NCBI GenBank assembly: GCA_903839905.1
Contig: CAIMDX010000080.1
Span: forward strand, 1 to 16,978
Source: an uncultured bacterium
GTDB lineage: Bacteria > Patescibacteriota > Minisyncoccia > Minisyncoccales > JAQTVQ01
Reading direction: 5' to 3'
DNA length: 16,978 bases
Positions within the stretch are counted from its first letter, which is position 1; each line of letters starts with the position of its first letter. Under the pieces are notes generated by a model. It ran no database searches. It was not told where the DNA came from and worked only from the letters and a program-made list of their open reading frames with translations. Both the position numbers and the translations under genes were made by a program. Shown here piece by piece: positions 1 through 7,394 of the stretch.

Positions 1-1776
1 CTTTGAAATTTCCTCCATTTTTTTTATTGTCGCTTGGTACTCTTTTTTGATTTCGTTTTCTTTTATTTCTATTTTTTTCTTTTGGTCTTCAAAATCCCAT
101 CTTGCCTTTTCCGCTTCTTTGCGTTTTTCGGCTAGTATTTTCCTTTGGGCCTCTATCTCTCTGAGGCGGGCAGACTCTTTAGTATTGGCTTCTTGATCTT
201 CTAACGGTCCAATCTCGGTTTCAGTTTTCTGCTCTTCCTCGGAAGCTCGGGCTAATTTTTCTTTCAGCCCGTCTTTTTCTTTTAAAACGGAAGACAATCC
301 GTTTTTTAAGGAATCTGTTTTTTCATTCAGCTCCGCTAGGGTCCGCTCCAAGGCAGTTTTTTTCTTGGAGAGATCAATAATTTCTTTTTGGTTTTTTATA
401 TCAGCTTTTTCTTTAAGTAATTTTTTTTCTCCGTCCGAAATGCGCAAATAATTTTTTTCGCACTCATTAAGCTGGACTTCCAAGTTTTTTATGCTGTCTT
501 CAACCTGGTATCTTTGCTCTTCTATTTTTTCCCGGCGGATCTCAACTTCTTGCCTTTCGGTTTCTGTTTTTCTTTTTTCGCTGTCGGAAGCAGCCGCTTT
601 TTCTTTAAATTCAAGCTGTTTTATGGCTGACTCCGCTTCCGCTTCCTCGGCTAAGATTTTTTGCAACTGCGACTGTTTTATTTTTTCTATTCCTTTGGAA
701 ATCTCTTCGGACTGGAGATTCACCGGTATTTTTTCCTGAACGATCTTTAATAAATCCTTGTCTATCTTTTTTTCTTTTTCGTCTAATGATTTAAGCAACT
801 CTTTCTCGTCAACAGGATCAGCTGTTTTGGCTTGGGCCGGCTTGAGGGCTGGCTTTTCTTCGGGAACAACTTCTTTTTTTTCTTCTATTTTTTGGGGAGT
901 TGAGGCTATCACCGGCTTAGACGGAAGTCCTTGTTTGATCTCGGCCGCTGGAGCTTTATTTAAAGAAACCTTAGAAAGAGTTTTCGCATCTTCTTTCTTT
1001 ACGATTACCGGCGGAGAGGCTTGGGTATTTGTTTCTTGCCGCGGTTTTGGAGCGCTGAAAAAAGGAGCGCCTTTTTTGGCGAACATTTTAGGGGCTTCCA
1101 CCTTCTCTATTTCTTCTAATATTTCTTTATATTGATCTTTAGAAGGAGCGTTTTTAAGAGATGGCAGTTCGGGAGTCTTTGCGGCAATGGAACTTGAGGC
1201 TGGAGGGGGAAGCGGAGCAGAAGAAGTTGTGGCAGACGGAACCTGCGTTGTTGGGCGGGGAACTGGCGCTGGCGCAGGCGGGACCTTTGCTGTATTGATA
1301 ATTTTTTCTTGGGCAAGAGAAAGCGCCTTATCAAGCTTTTCTTTTTCTTTTTGCTCTATTTCTTTCTTCTTTTGTTCGGCCAGCCGCTCCTCCTCTTTTC
1401 TCTTTTGTCCGGCCATGTCTTGTTCTTCTATTTTTTTCTGTCCGCCCATTTCTTTTTGGCTTTGATCTTCAAAAATTTTAGCTTTTTCCTCTTGGTCTTT
1501 TTTAATCCGCGAGAATCTGTTTGCCATTTGCTGGGCCGTATCAGATCCTAAAAACTCTTCTTCTATTTTTATCGGCGTTGGTTCGGGTATGGGTATTTTT
1601 ATGCCCGCCGTCGGCGTTGGCGCCGGCGGAATCGGGACAGCGGTTTTTTCTTTTTTCGGCGCATCCAAAAATTGCTCTTTTTTATCTTGGGTCTCCAGCT
1701 CGGCAAGACTTCTTAAGTCTTTTTTCATTGTTTTGATGTTTTCTCTTTGGAAGAGATCTTTGATTTCTTCTGACAT
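1..1776 (-). CDS. Large Lys/Glu-rich coiled-coil protein of unknown function, partial (C-terminus beyond the left edge)
   Basis: The minus-strand frame is open from the ATG at 1776 to base 1 (592 codons); I read it codon by codon and found no stop. I do not recognise a family. Visible regions: an acidic/basic N-terminus beginning MSEEIKDLF; a Pro-rich stretch near residues 50-72 (PIPPAPTPT); a K/E/Q-rich helical stretch near 85-150; a Pro/Ala/Ser-rich linker near 155-195; a mixed linker to about 330; then K/E/Q/L-rich sequence with coiled-coil character to the edge. There is no signal peptide or membrane segment. The start is the first ATG after an in-frame stop at 1831-1833; no clear Shine-Dalgarno sequence precedes it. 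It lies downstream of pnp, 86 nt past its stop, in the same direction. A structural or scaffold role is possible, but composition alone cannot establish it. Confidence 0.8.
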   Translation of the reverse strand, partial: MSEEIKDLFQRENIKTMKKDLRSLAELETQDKKEQFLDAPKKEKTAVPIPPAPTPTAGIKIPIPEPTPIKIEEEFLGSDTAQQMANRFSRIKKDQEEKAKIFEDQSQKEMGGQKKIEEQDMAGQKRKEEERLAEQKKKEIEQKEKEKLDKALSLAQEKIINTAKVPPAPAPVPRPTTQVPSATTSSAPLPPPASSSIAAKTPELPSLKNAPSKDQYKEILEEIEKVEAPKMFAKKGAPFFSAPKPRQETNTQASPPVIVKKEDAKTLSKVSLNKAPAAEIKQGLPSKPVIASTPQKIEEKKEVVPEEKPALKPAQAKTADPVDEKELLKSLDEKEKKIDKDLLKIVQEKIPVNLQSEEISKGIEKIKQSQLQKILAEEAEAESAIKQLEFKEKAAASDSEKRKTETERQEVEIRREKIEEQRYQVEDSIKNLEVQLNECEKNYLRISDGEKKLLKEKADIKNQKEIIDLSKKKTALERTLAELNEKTDSLKNGLSSVLKEKDGLKEKLARASEEEQKTETEIGPLEDQEANTKESARLREIEAQRKILAEKRKEAEKARWDFEDQKKKIEIKENEIKKEYQATIKKMEEISK

Positions 1777-1838
1777 AGAAGTTTGTCTGGCTACTCCAGA
1801 TCTCGCGTAGCGATTAGACCGATTTTTAGATTATTTTT

Positions 1839-1860
1839 CCCTTAAAATATTTTTTAAGGG
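1839..1860 (-). terminator. Perfect hairpin just downstream of pnp (possible 3' end or stabilising stem)
   Basis: A 9-bp perfect stem, CCCTTAAAA paired with TTTTAAGGG around a 4-nt loop, begins 2 nt after the pnp stop codon. On the minus strand the stem is followed by AAAAATAATC rather than a U-run, so it is not a textbook intrinsic terminator. It could be a weak terminator or an RNA-protecting stem between pnp and the coiled-coil gene. Confidence 0.35.
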
Positions 1861-1862
1861 TT

Positions 1863-3971
1863 TTATTTCTTGGCTTCCTTTAATGATAAATTGATTCGGC
1901 CCTGTTGGTCAATAGAGATAACTTTCACAGGGATAGTATCGCCGATATTTACCACATCCGTAACCTTTTCCACCCGGCGGTCAGCTAGCTGGGAGATATG
2001 CACCATACCGTCTTGTCCTGGCAATATTTCAACAAAGGCGCCGAAGTCTAAAATTCTTACTACTTTTCCCTCCGGGAAAATTTCTCCTACTTGCACTTCG
2101 CGGACGATATTCTTAACCCATTCCAAGGCTTTTTTAGCCGATTCTTCATTCTCGCCGGTAATGAAAACTTTTCCATCGTCTTCAATATCAATAGAAACAT
2201 TGCATTGGTCAATAATTTCGTTGATTATTTTTCCTCCGGGACCGATCACTTCGCGGATTTTATCCGGCTTGATAACGAATACAAAAATTCTCGGAGCGTA
2301 TTTGGATAACTCTTTACGAGGTTCTGCAATTATAGATTGCATTTTAGCCAAGATCGTTTCGCGGGCTTTTTTTGCCTTAGTCATGGTTTCTTCCAATATT
2401 TGCTTGGTCAAACCCAAGGTTTTTACATCAAGCTGGATGGCATTCACGCCGTCTTTTGTTCCGGCTACTTTGAAGTCCATATGTCCGTGATGGTCTTCCG
2501 GCCCTTGGATGTCGGTTAAAATTTTATAGTTTTCTCCATCGGTAACCAATCCCATGGCAATTCCGGCCACTGGTCTTTTGATTGGCACGCCGGCATCCAT
2601 CAAAGCCAAGCTTGCGGCGCAAGTTGAAGCCATGGAAGAAGATCCGTTTGAGGAAAGAACCTCGGAAACAATTCTGATGGTGTAAGGAAATTCTTCAATA
2701 TTCGGGAGCATCGGCAAAATGGCTTTCTCGCCAAGCATGCCATGGCCCACCTCGCGGCGGCCTGTTCCCCTCATTGGTTTTACTTCTCCAGTGCAGTAAG
2801 GCAGAAAGTTATAATGATGCATAAATCTTTTTTTCCCTCTGACTTCCATTCCATCCATTAATTTTTGGTCGCCCGGGGCGCCTAAAGTTAAAACAGACAG
2901 AGAGCTTGTTTCTCCGCGGGAAAATAATCCGCAGCCGTGGACGCGGGGCAATAAACCCACTTCGCAAGATAACTCTCTTACTTGGTCAAGTCCCCTGCCA
3001 TCCGGCCTTCTTTCATTTTTTAGAATGTTTCCTTCAAAAGTTTTTTCTACTTCTTTTTCAAAAATTTCGGAGGCGTAATTTAATTTATCTTGGTCCTGAT
3101 CTTTTAAAAATTCTTTCAATTCATTTTTAAGATCAGACAAGGATAATTCGTTGGAATCTCCCGGATCGTTTTTGCTGGCCGAAGACATCATGGCCTGTTC
3201 TACTTTTCCAGCCAGGAATTCTTTTACTTTGTCTTCAAAGTTTTGGTCTGCCGTCCTTTCGGCTATTTTTATTTTTTCTTTGCCGATCTCTTTTTGGATC
3301 GTTTTTTGGAGATCAAGCAGTTTTTTTATCTCCGGTTTGGCAAGATCAAAAGCTTCAAAAATATCTTGTTCCGAAGCTTCTTTCGCCTGGCCCTCTATCA
3401 TATTAACAAGAACTCCTTTTTCGGAATCAACTCCAGCCACAATCAGATCATATATGCCCTCTTCCCTTTCTTGATAATTCGGGAAAAGTTTAACCTGGTC
3501 TTTTTTGGAAAGGCGGACAGCGGCGGTCGGTCCGTTCCAAGGAATATCCGAAATCAAGAGGCTGAGCGAAGCGGCAAAAAGCCCCAAGGTTGCAGGGTCG
3601 TTTTCTCCATCCCAAGACAAGCAGGTGATGACTATTTGAACTTCGCGGTTGAGATTTGTCGGGAAAAGCGGCCGTAATGTGCGATCAATAATCCTGGAAA
3701 TTAAAATAGCCTCATCAGTAGGCCTTCCTTCTCGGCGGATAAATCTGGATCCTAAGATTTTTCCAGCGGCATAATATCTTTCGGAATATTCAACCATCAA
3801 AGGGAAAAAATCCATTTTTTCCAATGGTTTTTTGGACATTACGCAGGTAGCCAAAACGGTTGTGTCTCCGTATTTAACTAGAATGGAACCATTGGCGTTT
3901 CTGGCCAGATTGCGTGTGTTGACCTCTAGCGTTTTCGGGCCGATCTCTAATTTGAAAATTTTGTCTTCCAT
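1863..3971 (-). CDS. pnp: Polyribonucleotide nucleotidyltransferase (PNPase)
   Basis: Phosphorolytic 3'-5' exoribonuclease that degrades RNA with phosphate to nucleoside diphosphates; in other bacteria a trimer and often a degradosome core. At 702 aa it has the usual length and full domain order: RNase PH domain 1 (about 1-140, with RFIRREGRPTDE and RPLFP), an all-helical linker (about 230-300), RNase PH domain 2 (about 310-540), a KH domain (about 560-620, GPGG at 577-580) and an S1 domain (about 628-699, DFGAFVEI and GMVHISQL). Catalytic-site residues equivalent to E. coli D486, D492 and K494 are present in EDHHGHMDFK (D493, D499, K501). Oddity: the position usually occupied by Asp in GDMD is His497. 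It starts with ATG 4 nt after the NYN gene stop, so it is likely cotranscribed with rpsO and the NYN gene. Identification is secure. Confidence 0.98.
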   Translation of the reverse strand: MEDKIFKLEIGPKTLEVNTRNLARNANGSILVKYGDTTVLATCVMSKKPLEKMDFFPLMVEYSERYYAAGKILGSRFIRREGRPTDEAILISRIIDRTLRPLFPTNLNREVQIVITCLSWDGENDPATLGLFAASLSLLISDIPWNGPTAAVRLSKKDQVKLFPNYQEREEGIYDLIVAGVDSEKGVLVNMIEGQAKEASEQDIFEAFDLAKPEIKKLLDLQKTIQKEIGKEKIKIAERTADQNFEDKVKEFLAGKVEQAMMSSASKNDPGDSNELSLSDLKNELKEFLKDQDQDKLNYASEIFEKEVEKTFEGNILKNERRPDGRGLDQVRELSCEVGLLPRVHGCGLFSRGETSSLSVLTLGAPGDQKLMDGMEVRGKKRFMHHYNFLPYCTGEVKPMRGTGRREVGHGMLGEKAILPMLPNIEEFPYTIRIVSEVLSSNGSSSMASTCAASLALMDAGVPIKRPVAGIAMGLVTDGENYKILTDIQGPEDHHGHMDFKVAGTKDGVNAIQLDVKTLGLTKQILEETMTKAKKARETILAKMQSIIAEPRKELSKYAPRIFVFVIKPDKIREVIGPGGKIINEIIDQCNVSIDIEDDGKVFITGENEESAKKALEWVKNIVREVQVGEIFPEGKVVRILDFGAFVEILPGQDGMVHISQLADRRVEKVTDVVNIGDTIPVKVISIDQQGRINLSLKEAKK

Positions 3972-3975
3972 AAAA

Positions 3976-4482
3976 TTAAGGTATTAAATATTTTTGTTTG
4001 TTTTCTTCCAAGTCAAAATAATTGTCAGCCGCCTCTTTCAGCTTTCCAGAAGTGGTCCGGCCGAATCCCATTACTTCCAGGCGGGTTGGGGTAGCATTTT
4101 TGATGTAGTCTACCAAGGGTAAAAAGTCTCCGTCTCCGGAAACTAAAATGATTGAGTCCACTGAAGAGCTTAGCCTGACCGCGTCCATAGCGATGCCAAC
4201 ATCCCAGTCGCCTTTTTTCAAGCCCCCTGGGAATATTTGCAAGTCTTTCATTTTCAATTCAATACCGATATGTTCAAGCGCCTTGAAGAACGGATCGGAG
4301 TCTTGAGCTTCGCTTTTGACAACATAGGCAATGGCGCGGATAAGTTTCCGTCCATTGACTGCGTTTTTGAGCAATTCGGCAAAATTAACTTTTGCCTGGT
4401 ATAAATTCCGGGCTGAATAATACATATTCTGAACATCTATCAGTACGGCCACCCTTTGCTCTTTTTGTCCAAGTTTTGGCAT
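3976..4482 (-). CDS. NYN-domain (LabA/DUF88-like) putative ribonuclease
   Basis: Small (168 aa) PIN-like fold protein of the NYN family, whose members are known or predicted metal-dependent RNases. The conserved acidic positions are visible: D16 in VLIDVQN, D94/D100 in GDWDVGIAMDAVR, and D117/D119 in the SGDGDF motif. There is no extra C-terminal domain, signal peptide or membrane segment, so it is cytoplasmic. The ATG at 4482 is chosen as start; an in-frame TTG directly before it (4485) would add one residue. It sits 5 nt after the rpsO stop and 4 nt before the pnp start, so it is very probably one transcript with both. The context suggests a role in RNA turnover or rRNA/mRNA processing beside PNPase. 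The family call is firm; the substrate is unknown. Confidence 0.9.
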   Translation of the reverse strand: MPKLGQKEQRVAVLIDVQNMYYSARNLYQAKVNFAELLKNAVNGRKLIRAIAYVVKSEAQDSDPFFKALEHIGIELKMKDLQIFPGGLKKGDWDVGIAMDAVRLSSSVDSIILVSGDGDFLPLVDYIKNATPTRLEVMGFGRTTSGKLKEAADNYFDLEENKQKYLIP

Positions 4483-4487
4483 CAATT

Positions 4488-4748
4488 TTATAAGCCTAAT
4501 TTTTTAACAAGGGCGCTGTGCCTTTTTTCGTCTTCTTTGGATAAAACTTTTAAGAGTTTTCTTCTTTTGGCAACCATTTTCAAAAGGCCGCGCTTGGAAT
4601 GGAGGTCTTTTTTATGGGTTTTGAAATGCTCCAAAAGCCTTTTGATCTCTTCGGTCAGCAAGGCGATCTGGACATCAACGGAACCGGTGTCGGTTTCGTG
4701 AATTTTATATTCGTCAATAATCTTAACTTTTTCTTCTGGTTTGAACAT
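4488..4748 (-). CDS. rpsO: 30S ribosomal protein S15 (uS15)
   Basis: Binds 16S rRNA in the central domain and early in 30S assembly. At 86 aa it is close to the family length (about 89) and shows the hallmark DTGSVDVQIALLTEEI segment (residues 20-35), the HFKTHKKDLHSKRGLL helix-turn and the MVAKRRKLL motif. The start is ATG, with no strong Shine-Dalgarno sequence in the A/T-rich 5' region. It is the first gene of an rpsO-NYN-pnp row; the rpsO-pnp pairing is well known from E. coli. A 67-bp imperfect palindrome lies in its upstream region, 54 nt from the start codon. Confidence 0.97.
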   Translation of the reverse strand: MFKPEEKVKIIDEYKIHETDTGSVDVQIALLTEEIKRLLEHFKTHKKDLHSKRGLLKMVAKRRKLLKVLSKEDEKRHSALVKKLGL

Positions 4749-4802
4749 TTTGTATTGTATTTATTTTAAATTCTTATTATTTTGTTTGCTTCCTAGAACT
4801 CG

Positions 4803-4869
4803 CAATCTGTAACTTGAAATCTTTAGTCATTGATCGCGGCAATCACTAAACATTTCAGGTTTCAGATTG
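4803..4869. repeat. 67-bp imperfect palindrome upstream of rpsO
   Basis: Two 30-nt arms (4803-4832 and 4840-4869) are inverted copies with a few mismatches around a 7-nt GC-rich centre, ATCGCGG. The matching core reads CAATCTG-AAC-TGAAAT-TTTAGT-ATTG on both arms. In the rpsO leader RNA this would form a long hairpin. It resembles the other intergenic palindromes here in layout but not in sequence. Confidence 0.75.
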
Positions 4870-4908
4870 TTATGCTCCAGGCCAATTTTCTGATTGTCGA
4901 CCTTTATC

Positions 4909-4958
4909 TAAAAACTAACAACTGATAACTATCAACTATTTTAGGCTTCGCCTAAAAT
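4909..4958 (-). repeat. Post-tRNA module 1: hairpin plus AACAACTGATAAC-type repeat
   Basis: Directly 3' of tRNA-Lys is a 9-bp stem (ATTTTAGGC / GCCTAAAAT, 3-nt loop, 4938-4958) followed on the minus strand by AGTTGATAGTTATCAGTTG and then TTAGTTTTTAGA. The same layout follows tRNA-Arg. The stem may define the tRNA precursor 3' end or act as a weak terminator; there is no immediate U-run. Confidence 0.6.
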
Positions 4959-4961
4959 TAG

Positions 4962-5034
4962 TGCCCCCAACAGGACTCGAACCTGTGACCAATTGCTTAA
5001 GAGGCAACTGCTCTACCAATTGAGCTATAGGGGC
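4962..5034 (-). tRNA. tRNA-Lys (anticodon CTT)
   Basis: The 73-nt minus-strand sequence folds as a standard cloverleaf. The acceptor is GCCCCTA with TGGGGGC, the D-arm GCTC/GAGC, the anticodon stem GTTGC/GCAAT with loop CTCTTAA (C32, U33, anticodon CUU), and the T-arm ACAGG-TTCGAGT-CCTGT. The discriminator is A, and the 3' CCA is not encoded. The 5' end lies 8 nt after the stop of the VirB2-like gene, so it is probably cut from a transcript shared with that gene. Confidence 0.96.
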
Positions 5035-5042
5035 TTGAATTT

Positions 5043-5483
5043 TTACGGACAATCAATCTGATACCAGGTTTTTAATCCTGTCCAATCTGCAACCCCGATC
5101 ATATTTAGAGCAAAGCCTACGACCAGCCAAGAGCTGTAGATGATGACCAAGCCAATTACCACAGCAGTAAAAACATCTTTAGCTCCTTTTGTTTTGCTTG
5201 GGTCTCCAGCTGCTGTAATATATTGGAAACCGCCATAAGCCACAAACAATACAGCAATTAAAGGAACAATGCCTAAAACTATATAATTCACGATATTGGT
5301 TATCATTTTGAACAGATCGCAAAGTTCGCATGGACAACCGGGAGTGCCGCAAGGAACAAGCCCTTGGCCTGGAAGCGGACAATTTTGGCCTCCAGCTAAA
5401 GCAACAGTTGTTCCTAAAAACAAAAACAGAGACAGGGCTCCTGCTAAGATAATGAAATTTTTTCTGTTTTTAGTCAAGTCCAT
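5043..5483 (-). CDS. Small VirB2/TrbC-like membrane protein with signal peptide
   Basis: Predicted secreted or inner-membrane protein of 146 aa. It has a basic N-terminus followed by a hydrophobic signal segment (about 10-30, ending ALAGG) and a Cys-rich stretch (C35, C45, C50, C52, C55). Two membrane helices follow (about 61-89 and 103-130), linked by GGFQYITAAGDPSKTKGAK, and the C-terminus ends DCP. The two-helix layout with a GG-x-x-Y-x-x-x-AGDP loop is the pattern of the TrbC/VirB2 pilin-like proteins common in Patescibacteria genomes. The ATG at 5483 is chosen; a TTG at 5495 would add four residues. It lies between two tRNA genes with no secretion genes nearby, so assignment to a type IV machine is by family resemblance only. 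Confidence 0.8.
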   Translation of the reverse strand: MDLTKNRKNFIILAGALSLFLFLGTTVALAGGQNCPLPGQGLVPCGTPGCPCELCDLFKMITNIVNYIVLGIVPLIAVLFVAYGGFQYITAAGDPSKTKGAKDVFTAVVIGLVIIYSSWLVVGFALNMIGVADWTGLKTWYQIDCP

Positions 5484-5498
5484 TTTAGCTTTCAAGCC

Positions 5499-5561
5499 GT
5501 TAGCTGTCGTCTAAAAACTAACAGCTAACAACTAATAACTACTTTTGGCTTCGCCAAAAGT
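5499..5561 (-). repeat. Post-tRNA module 2: hairpin, AACAACTAATAAC-type repeat and small inverted repeat
   Basis: Immediately 3' of tRNA-Arg is a perfect 9-bp stem (ACTTTTGGC / GCCAAAAGT, 3-nt loop, 5541-5561), then AGTTATTAGTTGTTAGCTG and TTAGTTTTTAGA. A further 9-bp inverted repeat (GTTAGCTGT / ACAGCTAAC, 5499-5507 and 5521-5529) lies before the VirB2-like gene. It matches the module after tRNA-Lys in order and sequence, with paired changes in the stem. Confidence 0.6.
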
Positions 5562-5565
5562 CCCG

Positions 5566-5639
5566 TGCCCTCGGCAGGAGTCGAACCTGCAAGTCTTCTG
5601 CTTCGAAGGCAGACATGTTATCCATTACACCACGAGGGC
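5566..5639 (-). tRNA. tRNA-Arg (anticodon TCG)
   Basis: A 74-nt minus-strand cloverleaf: acceptor GCCCTCG / CGAGGGC (7 perfect pairs), a short D-stem TGT/ACA with loop AATGGATA, anticodon stem TCTGC/GCAGA with loop CTTCGAA (anticodon UCG), and T-arm GCAGG-TTCGACT-CCTGC. The discriminator is A and CCA is not encoded. A plausible promoter lies just upstream. Confidence 0.95.
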
Positions 5640-5654
5640 GAAATTGCTAAGGCA

Positions 5655-5683
5655 ATCTTACCAAAAAAAAGACAAAAAGTCTA
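5655..5683 (-). promoter_or_regulatory. Candidate sigma-70-type promoter for tRNA-Arg
   Basis: On the minus strand TAGACT (4 of 6 match to TTGACA) and TAAGAT (4 of 6 match to TATAAT) are separated by exactly 17 nt. A TGG directly before the -10 fits an extended -10. The tRNA 5' end begins 15 nt after the -10. This is pattern matching only. Confidence 0.4.
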
Positions 5684-5711
5684 TAAACTATCAAATGGAG
5701 CCGTTAAGTGG

Positions 5712-5833
5712 AAATCCCAAGCCCCAATGACCAATGCCCAATTAAATCCCAATTTCCAAAATCCCAAAACGAACGATTTGGTCATTGGGATTTAGAATTT
5801 GGTTGGACATTGGGATTTGGTCATTGGGGTTTT
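5712..5833. repeat. Intergenic inverted-repeat element, copy A (reversed orientation)
   Basis: An imperfect long palindrome built from CCCAATGACCAAATCCC-like words, with the core AACGAACGATTTGG. Relative to copies B, C, D and F, whose core is TCGTTCGTTTTT, this copy is inverted; its left arm equals the reverse complement of copy C's right arm. It fills the space between the accD-like stop and tRNA-Arg. Confidence 0.9.
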
Positions 5834-5837
5834 AAAA

Positions 5838-7376
5838 TTATAGCGGTATGTTGCCGTGCTTCCTGGGGGCTTTGCTTTCGCGCTTGTTCAACATTGATTC
5901 CAGCAGTTTGAATAATACGGACCGGGTTTCTTGGGGGTTGATGATTAGGTCTAACTTTCCGAGCTTGGCTGCTTGCCACGGGCTTAAAAAAGTTTCGGAT
6001 AGCTCAAGGATTTTTTCTTTTTCAAGCTCAATCGGATCTTTGCTGTTTTCCAATTCTCTGTGGAAAATTATTTTTACCGCTTGCTTCGGCCCCATCACTC
6101 CAATCTGGGCAGATGGCCAGGCAATGACTTTATCATATCCCAATTCTTTGGAAGCCAGCGCGATATAGGCTCCGCCAAAAGCTTTTCTTAAAATAAGGCT
6201 GATCTTGGGAACGCTGGCTTCGGCATAAGCGTACAAAATTTTTGCGCCGTGCCGGATAATGCCTTTGTGCTCTTGATCAGTGCCGGGAAGGTATCCGGGG
6301 GTGTCAATTAAATTGATGATAGGGATATTAAAAGTGTCGCAAAGCCTGACAAATCTGGCGATTTTGTCTGAAGAATTGACATCCAGCGTTCCGGCCATTG
6401 ATTTGGTTTGATTGGCTGCGATGCCGACGGTTTGCCCTCCCAAGCGGGCAAAGGCGGCAATGGAATTAGGGGCGAATCCAGCTTGAACTTCAAAAAAAGA
6501 ATCAGGATCAAAAATTTCCTTAATCACTTCTTTCATATCATATCCCTTCCCTTCTTCTTGGGGCACTATTTCCAGAAGCCTAGGACAGAGGTTATCCGTG
6601 CCAGAAGAGTTTTTAGCCGGAGGATTTTCCAAATTATTTTGCGGCAGATAGTCCAGAACTTTTTTAACGCTTTCCAAGCATTCATTTTCAGTCTGGGAAA
6701 TAAAATGGGCGCATCCGCTTTTCAAAGCGTGGACCGAAGCTCCGCCAAGATCGTTGAAAGAAATGCTTTCTCCTGTTACGGACTTTATTACCTCCGGTCC
6801 GGTGATGTACATTTGGGAGATTCCTTCAACCATAAAAATGAAATCGGAAAGACCGGGAGCATAAGAAGCTCCCCCGGCTGAAGGGCCCAGTATAATTGAA
6901 ATTTGAGGAATGATACCGGAAGCTTTGACCATTTCCCTGAAAATTCCGGCATATCCGTCCAAGCTGGCTATTCCTTCTTGGATGCGGGCGCCTCCGCTGT
7001 CAATAATCCCAATCATTGGACAGCCGGTCTGTCTGGCCATTTTTATGGCATTGATAATCTTTTGTCCGTGCATTTCTCCCAAGGAGCCGCCAATTTTAGA
7101 AAAGTCCTGGCTATAAACGCAGACTTGCCGGTTGTTAATCTTGCCAAAACCGGAGACCACCGCGTCTCCCGGGAATTTTTTTTGATCCATCCCGAAATCA
7201 TTAAAACGGGACTGGGCAAAAGGATTAAGCTCAACAAAACTGTCTTTATCCAAGAGGATATCTATTCTTTCCCGCGCCGTCAGCTTTCCTTTTTGGCGCT
7301 GTTTGGCAATCAACTCTGGATTATTAAGGGCCGAAGTTTCTTCGTTTAGTTTTTTAATTTGTTTTTCAAGAGACAT
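5838..7376 (-). CDS. Acyl-CoA carboxylase beta subunit (carboxyltransferase; propionyl-/acetyl-CoA carboxylase type)
   Basis: Transfers the carboxyl group from carboxybiotin to an acyl-CoA, giving malonyl- or methylmalonyl-CoA. The 512-aa protein has the complete two-domain crotonase-like fold of the PccB/AccD5/MmdA family. It begins with the KLTARERIDILLD motif, then IIDSGGARIQEG (about 125-137) and GPSAGGASYAPGLSDF. The C-terminal half carries the second oxyanion loop (LRKAFGGAYIALASKELG) and AWPSAQIGVMGP. It differs from E. coli AccA/AccD, which are split and carry a zinc finger; none is present here. Decarboxylases (MmdA, GcdA) share the fold, but the clustered biotin carboxylase supports a carboxylase. 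Whether the substrate is acetyl-, propionyl- or a longer acyl-CoA cannot be read reliably. It is separated from birA by repeat B. Confidence 0.93.
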   Translation of the reverse strand: MSLEKQIKKLNEETSALNNPELIAKQRQKGKLTARERIDILLDKDSFVELNPFAQSRFNDFGMDQKKFPGDAVVSGFGKINNRQVCVYSQDFSKIGGSLGEMHGQKIINAIKMARQTGCPMIGIIDSGGARIQEGIASLDGYAGIFREMVKASGIIPQISIILGPSAGGASYAPGLSDFIFMVEGISQMYITGPEVIKSVTGESISFNDLGGASVHALKSGCAHFISQTENECLESVKKVLDYLPQNNLENPPAKNSSGTDNLCPRLLEIVPQEEGKGYDMKEVIKEIFDPDSFFEVQAGFAPNSIAAFARLGGQTVGIAANQTKSMAGTLDVNSSDKIARFVRLCDTFNIPIINLIDTPGYLPGTDQEHKGIIRHGAKILYAYAEASVPKISLILRKAFGGAYIALASKELGYDKVIAWPSAQIGVMGPKQAVKIIFHRELENSKDPIELEKEKILELSETFLSPWQAAKLGKLDLIINPQETRSVLFKLLESMLNKRESKAPRKHGNIPL

Positions 7377-7394
7377 AGGTGTGAATTTCTAATT

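Larger units (their letters stand above)
4749..4961. other. Intergenic region between tRNA-Lys and rpsO: palindrome, AACTAATAAC-type repeat and hairpin
   Basis: This 213-nt stretch has no gene. On the minus strand it holds, in order, the hairpin and repeat following tRNA-Lys, a 67-bp palindrome, and an A/T-rich leader (AATAATAAGAATTTAAAATAAATAC) before rpsO. The rpsO promoter must lie here or further upstream, but I see no convincing -35/-10 pair. Confidence 0.6.

Noticed and set aside
1870..2490. 206-aa plus-strand open frame
   Set aside because: It is antisense to the conserved 3' part of pnp and its sequence has no domain character; a shadow of the real gene.
5708..5911. Plus-strand open frame encoding GHWDLEFGWTLGFGHWGF
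   Set aside because: The peptide is a translation of repeat copy A (similar LIGHW-LGFG peptides appear in frames at 7461 and 8085 from copies B and C). It has no family resemblance and overlaps the repeat.
6408..7349. Two plus-strand open frames of about 150 aa opposite the carboxyltransferase gene
   Set aside because: They lie fully antisense to a well-conserved gene and show no recognisable motif.
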